Assembly (NCBI GenBank): GCA_030591625.1
Contig: JAUVAR010000188.1
Coordinates: forward strand, 1 to 5,634
From: Candidatus Zixiibacteriota bacterium
GTDB taxonomy: Bacteria; Zixibacteria; MSB-5A5; GN15; FEB-12
Reading direction: 5' to 3'
Length of the DNA stretch: 5,634 nt
Shown: positions 1-5,634 of the stretch, in pieces
Numbering within the stretch: position 1 is the first letter of the stretch
Layout of the letters: the number at the start of each line of letters is the position of its first letter
Position numbers and translations under genes: made by a program
The notes under the pieces: model-generated
Database searches by the model: none
What the model saw: the letters and a program-made list of their open reading frames with translations, nothing else
What the model was told of the DNA's origin: nothing

Positions 1-752
1 AAATAGTTTCCGGTAAGAAACTTAAAGCCAAAGGTGTTGTCGGTCTTTTTCCGGCCAACAGTCGAGGCGACGATATTGAAATCTATACTGATGACACAAG
101 ACAAACTGTTCGTGAAACGATCTGTGGACTAAGACGCCAAATGATGAGACCAAACAGTCAGAGTTGTCCCTCACTGTCAGATTTTGTCGCTCCAGCAACA
201 TCAGGTGTGGCAGATTATATAGGTGCCTTTGCTGTAACAGCAGGTTTGGGAATCGAACAGTTGGTCGAACAATATGCAACTGAAAATGATGAGTACAATA
301 GTATCATGATAAAACTTCTGGCCGATCGACTCGCCGAAGCGATGGCCGAACGAATTCATCAACATGTCCGAACTGAGCTGTGGGACTATGCTCCAAATGA
401 AAAACTCACACCTGAGGAACTTTATTCCGGTGACTATATTGGAATAAGGCCTGCACCGGGATATCCTGCCTGTCCCGATCATACCGAAAAAGAAAAACTG
501 TTCCGGATGCTTGAGGCAGAAAAAAATACTGGCATAACTTTGACTGAAAGTTTTGCAATGAGCCCGACTGCGTCTGTTTGCGGTTGGTATTTTGCACATC
601 CCGACGCACGATACTTTAACGTAGGAAAAATTGCACGCGATCAGGTTATTGAATATGCAAAACGAAAAAATATGAAGCCGGAAGAAATAGAACGCTGGCT
701 CGCCTCAAACCTTTCTTATGAACCAAATATTAATGAGCCTAAGAATAACTAA
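1..752 (+). CDS. metH: Methionine synthase, cobalamin-dependent, C-terminal reactivation domain (5' end outside window)
   Basis: This is the last 249 codons of a gene that enters from the left; the first complete codon is at base 3 and the stop is TAA at 750-752. MetH moves a methyl group from 5-methyl-THF through cobalamin to homocysteine, in the cytosol. The visible part is most of the C-terminal AdoMet-binding reactivation domain, about 330 residues in E. coli MetH, which remethylates cob(II)alamin after accidental oxidation with an electron from a flavodoxin-type donor. Seen directly: the KGVVGLFPAN stretch near the left edge, the RPAPGYPACPDH motif (Arg codon 447-449, Tyr codon 462-464, matching the E. 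coli AdoMet-binding Arg1134 and Tyr1139), then LTESFAMSP, CGWYFAHPDARYF and a GM-to-WLASNLSYE-like tail. There is no internal stop or frameshift. An ATG at 141 is internal to the domain and not a real start. metF follows in the same direction, so the two are probably co-transcribed. The identification is near certain; the upstream domains cannot be seen. Confidence 0.97.
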   Translation, partial: IVSGKKLKAKGVVGLFPANSRGDDIEIYTDDTRQTVRETICGLRRQMMRPNSQSCPSLSDFVAPATSGVADYIGAFAVTAGLGIEQLVEQYATENDEYNSIMIKLLADRLAEAMAERIHQHVRTELWDYAPNEKLTPEELYSGDYIGIRPAPGYPACPDHTEKEKLFRMLEAEKNTGITLTESFAMSPTASVCGWYFAHPDARYFNVGKIARDQVIEYAKRKNMKPEEIERWLASNLSYEPNINEPKNN

Positions 753-796
753 CTGCTGTATGAATAAAACATACGAAAAGACTAAGTGAGTAAAAT

Positions 797-1741
797 ATGT
801 TTGTAACCGAACATCTTGACCGTGCAAATAAACCGCTCTTCAGCTATGAAATAATTCCGCCTGCACGAGGCAAAAGCGCCAAAGAAATATTAAACATCGT
901 CGAACAGGTTATGGTCTATCGTCCTCCTTTCATCGACGTAACCAGTCATCCTGCCGAAGCATACTATGACGAGCTAGGCGATGGTACGATCAAACGACGA
1001 ATCCGCAAGAAACGCCCTGGTACAATCAGCCTCTGCGGTATAATTCAAAATCGTTACAATATCGACACAGTGCCTCATCTGTTATGTCGTGGTTTCTCAC
1101 GTGAGGAAACCGAAGATGCAATGATCGAGCTAAATTTCCTCGGTATCCACAATGTACTGGCCATTCGGGGCGATGAATCAAATTACAAAAAGCCTATGGG
1201 GTCAGATCGTACGAGCAATGTTTATTCGAATGAACTGGTTGAACAATTAGTCGGGCTTAAGAATGGACAATACCTTGATGAACTTGCAGAAACAGACCCG
1301 ATGGATATTTGCATTGGTGTCGGTGGTCATCCAGAAAAACATTTAGAATCACCTAACGTAAAGTCTGACATTAAATCTCTTAAGCGAAAAATTGATGCAG
1401 GTGGAGATTACATAGTCACACAAATGTTTTTTGAAAATGGACACTACTTCAATTTTGTTAAAAATTGTCGTAACGAAAAGATTGATGTTCCAATCATCCC
1501 GGGTATAAAACTACTTACCGGTATCAAGCAGCTAACTTCACTTCCCAAACATTTTCACATTTCATTTCCAGATGATCTTGTTGATGAAGCAATGGCCAGC
1601 CCAAAACATGTCAAAGAGATTGGGCTGCGTTGGGGACTCAAACAATGCGAAGAACTTCTTAACAGCGGGACGCGTTGCATCCATTTTTATATTATGAATG
1701 ATGCAATAGACATAATCAATATTATCAAGAAACTCGTATGA
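797..1741 (+). CDS. metF: 5,10-methylenetetrahydrofolate reductase
   Basis: A 314-residue cytosolic FAD enzyme that reduces 5,10-methylene-THF to 5-methyl-THF, the methyl donor for MetH encoded just upstream. It is a complete single-domain bacterial MTHFR (TIM barrel) without the eukaryotic regulatory domain. Visible residues: SYEIIPP with Glu18 (E. coli Glu28 equivalent), IRGD with Asp126 (E. coli Asp120), the GGHPEKHLESP loop at about 176-186, and DYIVTQMFF with Gln209 (E. coli Gln183). The PPFIDVTSH segment at 43-51 and the GIIQNRYNID segment at 81-90 look like the compact MetF common in Bacteroidota-type genomes. The ATG at 797 is preceded by a weak purine run (AAGTGAG, 784-790), 44 bases after the metH stop, with no terminator between, which suggests read-through from metH. 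It ends with TGA at 1739-1741, facing the ugd gene. The assignment is firm; the taxonomic hint is only an impression. Confidence 0.96.
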   Translation: MFVTEHLDRANKPLFSYEIIPPARGKSAKEILNIVEQVMVYRPPFIDVTSHPAEAYYDELGDGTIKRRIRKKRPGTISLCGIIQNRYNIDTVPHLLCRGFSREETEDAMIELNFLGIHNVLAIRGDESNYKKPMGSDRTSNVYSNELVEQLVGLKNGQYLDELAETDPMDICIGVGGHPEKHLESPNVKSDIKSLKRKIDAGGDYIVTQMFFENGHYFNFVKNCRNEKIDVPIIPGIKLLTGIKQLTSLPKHFHISFPDDLVDEAMASPKHVKEIGLRWGLKQCEELLNSGTRCIHFYIMNDAIDIINIIKKLV

Positions 1742-1761
1742 CCGCTTAATTGTTTATCAAA

Positions 1762-3072
1762 CTACGCAATAGACGGACGCCCTGTACATATATATTTGAA
1801 CCCTAATAATTCAATCTGTTCACGCTCATATAAATTTCGCGTATCATATATAACTGCACCTGGTGCACTCTCTTTGATTTTCTCAAAATTGATATCTCTG
1901 AATTCATTCCATTCAGTCATAAGCAAAACCAAATCTGCTGAGTCACACGCAACATAGAGGTTTTCGCAATATACTATTTCAGGCAACAAAGCTTTCGCTG
2001 CATCCATTGCAGCCGGATCATAAGCACTGAGTTTAACATCATGCTCTAATAACGTGCGTGCGACATAAATTGCAGGAGCTTCACGTATATCATCGGTGTT
2101 CGGTTTGAACGACAAACCAAGTATAGCTATTTTCTTTCCTTCAAATGAACCGAGCGCATCTTTCACTTTTTCAATTACTAATTCACGTTGACGAGTGTTC
2201 ACTTCAATAAGTGCGTTTATCAATTTGAAGTCGTAATCATTATCACGCGAAATGTTCGCCAGCGAGGACATATCCTTGGGAAAACAGGAGCCACCATATC
2301 CAGGACCAGGATGCAAAAACTTTGGTCCAATGCGACCATCCATACCTATTGCAACCGCAACATCATAAACATCCGCACCGATATGATCACACAGATTTGC
2401 TATTTCATTTATGAATGATATTTTCAACGCGAGCATACTATTGGCGGCATACTTTATAAGTTCTGCCGTTTCATTCGTTGTTGTAACAAATGGCTTTTTC
2501 AAAAGATAAGTCGGACGGTATATTTCACGCATGATCTCCAGAGCTCGTTCCGACGTTGTCCCCAGTACAATTCTATCAGGATGCAGAAAATCATTCACCG
2601 CGACACCCTCACGAAGAAACTCCGGATTCGAAACAACATCAAATTCAATCTTACTGTCAAGGTTGTCGCTTATAAGTTGGCGTAATATTTTTGCGGTACC
2701 AACCGGAACAGTTGATTTTACAACAATCACTTTATATTCAGTCATAAGTTTTGCAATATCCAAAGCTGCTGCTCTGATCTGAGACATATCGGCACGACCA
2801 TCTTCACCCTCGGGGGTGCCTACAGCCAGAAATATTGCAGTTGATTTATCAATAGCAGATTTAAGATCAGTCGTGAAAGAGAGACGTCCAAGTTTCGTAT
2901 TGCGTGACACAATATCACTCAAACCATGCTCATAAATTGGCATCTTTCCGTTGTTGAGATCATCAATTTTACCGGCATTACTATCAACACAAACAACGTT
3001 TGTTCCAAAATCCGCCAAACAACTTCCAACCACCAGACCAACATAGCCTGTCCCTATGACACATATATTCAT
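1762..3072 (-). CDS. ugd: UDP-glucose 6-dehydrogenase
   Basis: A 436-residue NAD-dependent cytosolic enzyme that oxidises UDP-glucose twice to UDP-glucuronate. It has the normal length and the three expected parts: an N-terminal Rossmann domain with GTGYVG at 7-12, a central helical domain, and a C-terminal UDP-binding domain. Catalytic signatures are intact: KSTVPVGT (119-126, Thr121), NPEFLREG (149-156), ELIKYAANS (Lys207, Asn211), and GPGYGGSCFPKD with the nucleophile Cys263 and Asp267. The C-terminal domain has GLSFKPNTDDIREAP at 319-333. No signal peptide or membrane segment is seen. Its ATG (3072-3070) overlaps the TGA of the upstream epimerase gene (3071-3069) as ATGA, with only a weak GGA at 3081-3079 as its own ribosome site, so translation is probably coupled to the epimerase. 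It belongs to the UDP-Glc/GDP-Man dehydrogenase superfamily; the sequence fits the UDP-glucose (TuaD/Ugd) type better than GDP-mannose or UDP-ManNAc types, but substrate is inferred from similarity. Stop is TAG at 1764-1762. Confidence 0.95.
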   Translation of the reverse strand: MNICVIGTGYVGLVVGSCLADFGTNVVCVDSNAGKIDDLNNGKMPIYEHGLSDIVSRNTKLGRLSFTTDLKSAIDKSTAIFLAVGTPEGEDGRADMSQIRAAALDIAKLMTEYKVIVVKSTVPVGTAKILRQLISDNLDSKIEFDVVSNPEFLREGVAVNDFLHPDRIVLGTTSERALEIMREIYRPTYLLKKPFVTTTNETAELIKYAANSMLALKISFINEIANLCDHIGADVYDVAVAIGMDGRIGPKFLHPGPGYGGSCFPKDMSSLANISRDNDYDFKLINALIEVNTRQRELVIEKVKDALGSFEGKKIAILGLSFKPNTDDIREAPAIYVARTLLEHDVKLSAYDPAAMDAAKALLPEIVYCENLYVACDSADLVLLMTEWNEFRDINFEKIKESAPGAVIYDTRNLYEREQIELLGFKYICTGRPSIA

Positions 3073-4031
3073 TTCGAATCCAATCGTTCAAGGTACCATT
3101 CACAAAAGTGATCAAGTCCTTCATCTATAGATACTACCGGATCATACCCGATCATTCTTTTCGCTTTGCTAATATCCGCGTACGTATGATTAACATCCCC
3201 AGGTTGATTTTCTTTTTGTACAATCATTGCCTGCCTACCAATCCGTTGTTCCAATTTACTAATTAACTCTCTTAGTTTGATAGTATCAGATCGTCCCAGG
3301 TTAATTATTTGATAATCATATTCACTTGTTGTGCAGCCAAGAATCCCTGTGATAATATCTCCTATAAACGTATAATCACGGCTCGACTCACCATCTCCAA
3401 ACATATTAATTTCACGACCATGATATATCGCATCAGCAAACAGATGAATCGCCATCTCCGGTCGTTGACGCGGACCATAGACTGTAAAAAAACGCAGGCA
3501 AGCCATCTTCATTCCATACAAAGAATGAAAAGTATAAGCCATCAACTCGCCTGATTTCTTTGTCGCTGCATAAGGAGAGATTGGATTATCAACCGGATCT
3601 GATTCGGAGAAAGGTAGTTTTTCATTGTTACCATAAACAGAAGATGAAGATGCAAAAATAAAATCATTCACCGAATATTCACGACAAGCCTCAAGCAGGT
3701 TTAGCGTTCCAATCAAATTCACTTCATTATATAGAGCCGGTTGTTCAATTGAGCGCCTTACTCCAGCCATCGCCGCCAGATGAATCACTCGGTCAAACTT
3801 GCCAGCCTTAAAAGTATCAATAATTTTTTGATTATCCCTTATATCCCCTTCAACCAGCGCATAATTGTCATGCTGTAAATGCTCTCGAATATTCGACCGT
3901 TTGATTTCTGGATCATAGAAATTATTAAAATTATCTATAACACTAACTTGTTCCCCCCGTTGAAGCAGCGAGTCAACAAGATGTGATCCAATAAAACCAG
4001 CCCCACCGGTAACAAGAGTCCTGCAAGCCAT
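3069..4031 (-). CDS. NAD-dependent epimerase, probable UDP-glucuronate 4-epimerase
   Basis: A 320-residue extended short-chain dehydrogenase/reductase. The cofactor motif TGGAGFIG is at 8-15, DNFNNFYDP at 33-41, HLAAMAGVRRS at 84-94, SSSSVYG at 128-134, and the catalytic Tyr154/Lys158 pair in PYAATKK. RFFTVYGPRQRPEMAI at 180-195 forms part of the sugar-nucleotide pocket. The DNFN-x-(F/Y)YDP motif, the AGVR stretch and the RFFTVYGPRQRP run are typical of the CapI/LspL-type UDP-glucuronate 4-epimerases rather than of GalE. The neighbour supports this: the next gene makes UDP-glucuronate, so the product would be UDP-galacturonate, a precursor of capsule, LPS core or O-antigen. GalE-like activity on UDP-glucose cannot be ruled out from sequence. 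The start ATG at 4031-4029 has a good AAGGAAA site (4041-4035) and a promoter candidate at 4087-4059. It is the first gene of a two-gene operon and overlaps ugd by ATGA. No signal peptide is seen, so it is cytosolic. Confidence 0.9.
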   Translation of the reverse strand: MACRTLVTGGAGFIGSHLVDSLLQRGEQVSVIDNFNNFYDPEIKRSNIREHLQHDNYALVEGDIRDNQKIIDTFKAGKFDRVIHLAAMAGVRRSIEQPALYNEVNLIGTLNLLEACREYSVNDFIFASSSSVYGNNEKLPFSESDPVDNPISPYAATKKSGELMAYTFHSLYGMKMACLRFFTVYGPRQRPEMAIHLFADAIYHGREINMFGDGESSRDYTFIGDIITGILGCTTSEYDYQIINLGRSDTIKLRELISKLEQRIGRQAMIVQKENQPGDVNHTYADISKAKRMIGYDPVVSIDEGLDHFCEWYLERLDSK

Positions 4032-4042
4032 TTATTTCCTTA

Positions 4043-4061
4043 AATTGAATGAGAATTGAAT
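4043..4061. repeat. Tandem direct repeat AATTGAAT x2, 11-base period
   Basis: AATTGAAT occurs at 4043-4050 and again at 4054-4061, separated by GAG. The period of 11 bases is about one helical turn. The copies run from the -10 element of the leftward promoter to just before the ribosome site of the epimerase gene. That placement would suit a repressor site, but the repeat is short and AT-rich, so chance is possible. Confidence 0.4.
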
Positions 4062-4087
4062 TTACTCCTGCAGAGATCGATTGTCAA
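4059..4087 (-). promoter_or_regulatory. Candidate promoter of the epimerase-ugd operon
   Basis: On the minus strand a perfect TTGACA (4087-4082) is followed after 17 bases by TAAATT (4064-4059, four of six matches to TATAAT). It lies 27 bases before the epimerase ATG, so transcription would begin near 4052 and give a leader of about 20 bases holding the AAGGAAA ribosome site. Spacing and placement are good. The -10 is imperfect, and whether this organism uses a standard sigma-70 consensus is unknown. Confidence 0.55.
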
Positions 4088-4096
4088 ACGAATCGA
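4077..4096. repeat. Short inverted repeat over the leftward -35 box
   Basis: TCGATT (4077-4082) and AATCGA (4091-4096) are perfect 6-base inverted arms separated by 8 bases. They bracket the TTGACA -35 element (4087-4082). It could be an operator for a dimeric regulator, but 6-base arms in a region of this size may arise by chance. Confidence 0.3.
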
Positions 4097-4108
4097 CCAA
4101 TCACCAAT
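4096..4108. repeat. ACCAAT direct repeat upstream of the leftward promoter
   Basis: ACCAAT occurs at 4096-4101 and 4103-4108 (ATTGGT on the minus strand), just upstream of the leftward -35. A third ACCAAT sits at 4179-4184 in the thpR leader. This could be an activator-type site or background. Confidence 0.25.
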
Positions 4109-4144
4109 AGTCAGAAGTTAACCCTTTGCTTCCCCAAAGTCCGA

Positions 4145-4172
4145 TTGACATGGCCCGGATAATTCCTATCTT
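4145..4172 (+). promoter_or_regulatory. Candidate promoter of thpR-yjbQ
   Basis: A perfect TTGACA (4145-4150) is followed after 16 bases by TATCTT (4167-4172, four of six matches to TATAAT). It ends 28 bases before the ATG at 4201, leaving a leader of about 20 bases, much like the opposite promoter. If real, it lies inside the longer open frame from 4126 and therefore supports the 4201 start for thpR. The -10 is weak. Confidence 0.45.
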
Positions 4173-4200
4173 GATCAAACCAATAACTTGTCCCAGAGCA

Positions 4201-4758
4201 ATGTACAGACTATTTATAGCCATAGATATCCCGGAAACCGTCCTCACCCAGGTAGATTCTCTCTGCCACGGCCTGCGTGGAGCTAACTGGTTCACTCCCG
4301 AACAGATGCATATTACCATTAGATTCATCGGCGAAGTAGATGGTGCTATTATGCATGATACTATAGAAGCGCTCGACACTATCTTACTCCCGCCCGTTGA
4401 TATCCATCTCAAAGGAGTTGGATTTTTCCCGCCACATAGAGAAGCCGAAAAAATCTGGGCCGGAGTTGAAAAAACCGAATCTCTTGTACAGCTGAGAAAC
4501 AGGATTGAATCCGCTCTCACCCGAGCCGGACTTGACCCCGAAGGTCGCAAATTTGCACCTCATATCCCGTTAGGAAAAGTCAAAGAAGTCGCCGATCAGG
4601 ATCTGGCAGAATTTTTAATGATTAGTTCCCTCTTCGAAATTGAGTCATTTAAAGTCAATAGCTTTTCACTATATTCGAGCTTCTTAGGCACCGAAGGAGC
4701 ATACCACACACAGGAAGCGGAATTCCCACTCAATCAAAATAAGGAAAATTATAAATGA
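4201..4758 (+). CDS. thpR: RNA 2',3'-cyclic phosphodiesterase (2'-5' RNA ligase family)
   Basis: A 185-residue cytosolic protein of the 2H phosphoesterase superfamily (LigT/ThpR). Family members open 2',3'-cyclic phosphates on RNA to 2'-phosphates and can join tRNA halves by a 2'-5' link in vitro. The frame is open from an ATG at 4126, but ThpR proteins normally begin with a strand like MYRLFIAIDIPE, encoded from 4201; the extra 25 codons (4126-4200) have no family counterpart and contain the likely promoter. The ribosome site before 4201 is poor (CAGAG at 4194-4198). The first catalytic motif is canonical, HITIRFIGE (His37, Thr39 from this start). The second is PHIPLGKVK with His121, where the usual HxT has Pro123 in place of Thr. 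Length fits the family's usual 175-190 residues. The C-terminal SFSLYSSFLGTEGAYHT segment is the expected last strand and loop. Its TGA (4756-4758) overlaps the yjbQ ATG. Confidence 0.9.
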   Translation: MYRLFIAIDIPETVLTQVDSLCHGLRGANWFTPEQMHITIRFIGEVDGAIMHDTIEALDTILLPPVDIHLKGVGFFPPHREAEKIWAGVEKTESLVQLRNRIESALTRAGLDPEGRKFAPHIPLGKVKEVADQDLAEFLMISSLFEIESFKVNSFSLYSSFLGTEGAYHTQEAEFPLNQNKENYK

Positions 4759-5174
4759 AATCATATCGAAAAGAAATCTGGTTTAATGTTAAAGGTCGAC
4801 GTGAATTTATCAATATCACTCCCGAAGCCCAAAGCTGCATAACCGAAAGTGGCATCTCCGAGGGTCTGCTATTAGTCAATGCGATGCATATAACCGCCTC
4901 GGTCTTTATCAATGACGACGAATCGGGCCTGCATCATGACTATGAAAAATGGCTCGAAGGGCTTGCGCCACACGAACCACTATCGCAGTATCGCCATAAC
5001 CTGACCGGTGAAGATAACGCCGATGCTCATCTTAAAAGGCAGGTGATGGGCCGTGAAGTTGTTGTGGCTATTACTAAGGGAAAGTTAGACTTTGGTCCCT
5101 GGGAACAGATTTTCTACGGTGAATTCGATGGTGGCCGTCGCAAGCGGGTACTTGTGAAAATAATTGGTGAATAA
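4755..5174 (+). CDS. yjbQ: YjbQ family protein (UPF0047)
   Basis: A complete 139-residue member of the UPF0047/YjbQ family, which forms small trimeric beta-rich cytosolic proteins. Some databases label it secondary thiamine-phosphate synthase because of weak activity seen for E. coli YjbQ; the true physiological role is unsettled. Conserved features seen: NAMHITASVFINDDESG (42-58, with His45 and Asp/Glu residues), the YRHNLTGEDNADAHLK segment (79-94, His81, Asp87, His92), GKLDFGPWEQIF (109-120) and the terminal EFDGGRRKRVLVKI. The conserved His/Asp/Glu residues probably form a metal or phosphate site (inference). The start ATG at 4755 has a good AAGGAAAA site (4741-4748) inside the 3' end of thpR and overlaps the thpR stop as ATGA, so the two are almost surely translated from one message. 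Family assignment is strong; function is open. Confidence 0.93.
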   Translation: MKSYRKEIWFNVKGRREFINITPEAQSCITESGISEGLLLVNAMHITASVFINDDESGLHHDYEKWLEGLAPHEPLSQYRHNLTGEDNADAHLKRQVMGREVVVAITKGKLDFGPWEQIFYGEFDGGRRKRVLVKIIGE

Positions 5175-5181
5175 ATATAAC
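5152..5181 (+). promoter_or_regulatory. Weak candidate promoter before the lipoprotein peptidase
   Basis: TTGTGA (5152-5157, four of six to TTGACA) and TATAAC (5176-5181, five of six to TATAAT) are 18 bases apart. Transcription would start near 5188, only a few bases before the GGAGGG ribosome site, which is tight. Read-through from yjbQ, 28 bases upstream, is an equally good explanation for expression. Confidence 0.25.
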
Positions 5182-5190
5182 TTTAAGATT

Positions 5191-5196
5191 GGAGGG
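5191..5196 (+). promoter_or_regulatory. Strong ribosome binding site of the lipoprotein peptidase
   Basis: GGAGGG lies 6 bases before the ATG at 5203, an optimal spacing. It is the strongest Shine-Dalgarno sequence in the window; it fixes the start and suggests high translation independent of yjbQ. Confidence 0.8.
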
Positions 5197-5202
5197 TCTC
5201 AA

Positions 5203-5634
5203 ATGAAAAAGACTCTTGTTATTCTGGCCTCACTTGTTGCGTTGGTTGCGTTAGTCCTCGCAGCAGGATGCGCCAAACAACGACCGACGGCAACTCCACC
5301 GGTTGCCAAAGTTGAAGCGAAAATCGACACTATGTTTGGGGTCGAACGAGTTGACAACTATTTCTGGCTACGTGGAAAAGAAAAGCCGGAAGTTATTTCA
5401 TACTTAGAGGCTGAGAACGCCTACGCCGACTCGATGACATCACACACGACCGAACTACAAGAACAATTATACAATGAACTCAAGGGCCGTATCAAAGAGA
5501 CCGACCTCTCAGTACCGGTCAGACGTGGCGACTACTGGTACTATTCGCGTGACGAAGAAGGTAAATCATACAAAATCTATTGCCGTAAAAAAGGATCAAC
5601 CGAAGGAGAAGAAGAAATCCTTCTCGATGTCAAC
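5203..5634 (+). CDS. Oligopeptidase B-like S9A peptidase, predicted lipoprotein (3' end outside window)
   Basis: The first 144 codons of a gene that runs off the right edge. Residues 1-22 are a lipoprotein signal peptide: KK at 2-3, a hydrophobic core of Leu/Val/Ala, and a lipobox-like LAAGC with Cys23 as the lipidated residue. The -3 residue is Ala rather than the favoured Leu, which is allowed but less common. After a Pro/Thr/Lys-rich linker (about 25-45) comes the start of the S9A N-terminal beta-propeller: GVERVDNYFWLRGKE (46-60), PEVISYLEAENAYAD (62-76), LQEQLYNELKGRIKETDLSVP (roughly 85-105), then YWYYSRDEEGKSYKIYCRKKG (111-131). This order and the KETDLSVP block fit oligopeptidase B (PtrB, cleaves short peptides after Lys/Arg) better than prolyl oligopeptidase. 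The catalytic Ser/Asp/His domain is beyond the window, so activity cannot be confirmed. E. coli PtrB is cytosolic; a lipid anchor would place this one in the envelope, with Ala24 after Cys not signalling inner-membrane retention by the E. coli rule. Confidence 0.9.
   Translation, partial: MKKTLVILASLVALVALVLAAGCAKQRPTATPPVAKVEAKIDTMFGVERVDNYFWLRGKEKPEVISYLEAENAYADSMTSHTTELQEQLYNELKGRIKETDLSVPVRRGDYWYYSRDEEGKSYKIYCRKKGSTEGEEEILLDVN

Noticed and set aside
201..609. Two minus-strand frames opposite metH
   Set aside because: The plus strand is unmistakably MetH; the antisense frames are rich in Cys, Phe and Ser with no family features.
758..774. Inverted repeat GTATG/CATAC between metH and metF, as a terminator or regulatory hairpin
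   Set aside because: The stem is only 5 base pairs, AT-rich, with a 7-base loop and no following U-tract; too weak to call.
2188..3554. Several short plus-strand frames opposite ugd and the epimerase
   Set aside because: All are antisense to intact, well-conserved enzymes, and none has a convincing ribosome site or domain.
1762..4031. Nucleotide-sugar operon as a recent mobile insertion
   Set aside because: No transposase, flanking repeats, tRNA or obvious base-composition break is visible at its borders; placement alone is not evidence of transfer.
4032..4200. Possible small RNA or riboswitch in the largest non-coding gap
   Set aside because: I see no stable long stem, no terminator with U-tract and no known riboswitch core; the gap is fully explained as a divergent promoter region.
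4101..4550. Minus-strand open frame of 149 codons opposite thpR
   Set aside because: It lies antisense to a clear ThpR gene, shows no recognisable family motif, and runs across the divergent promoter region; a shadow frame.

Overview
The window is ordinary bacterial chromosome, AT-rich by eye (not counted), with close gene packing and mostly Shine-Dalgarno-type starts. It carries seven protein genes, five complete and two cut by the window edges. I see no tRNA, rRNA, CRISPR array, insertion sequence or phage gene. The final gene encodes a predicted lipoprotein. The MetF resembles the compact form common in Bacteroidota and related FCB-type lineages. The clear purine-rich ribosome sites (GGAGGG, AAGGAAA) and TTGACA-type promoter boxes are less typical of Bacteroidota proper. 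A diderm bacterium from a less-studied lineage is a reasonable guess, but the sequence does not fix the taxon.

Layout: (1) 1-1741, plus strand: the 3' end of metH (cobalamin-dependent methionine synthase, reactivation domain) followed 44 bases later by metF (5,10-methylenetetrahydrofolate reductase). MetF makes the methyl-THF that MetH uses, so the pair forms a one-carbon/methionine unit. (2) 4031-1762, minus strand: a two-gene nucleotide-sugar operon, a UDP-glucuronate 4-epimerase-like SDR followed by UDP-glucose 6-dehydrogenase, joined by an ATGA stop/start overlap. Together they would convert UDP-glucose to UDP-glucuronate and then UDP-galacturonate for surface polysaccharide. The dehydrogenase converges on metF with only 20 bases between the stop codons. 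(3) 4032-4200: a divergent control region with a TTGACA-type promoter facing each way and short direct and inverted repeats around the leftward one. (4) 4201-5634, plus strand: thpR (2H-type RNA 2',3'-cyclic phosphodiesterase), then yjbQ (UPF0047), again joined by ATGA, then 28 bases later a lipoprotein form of oligopeptidase B that runs off the window.

Nothing here amounts to a clearly new system. The points most worth a second look are the translational coupling of thpR with yjbQ, a Thr-to-Pro change in the second catalytic motif of ThpR, the lipid-anchored oligopeptidase B, and the repeat-rich divergent promoter region.
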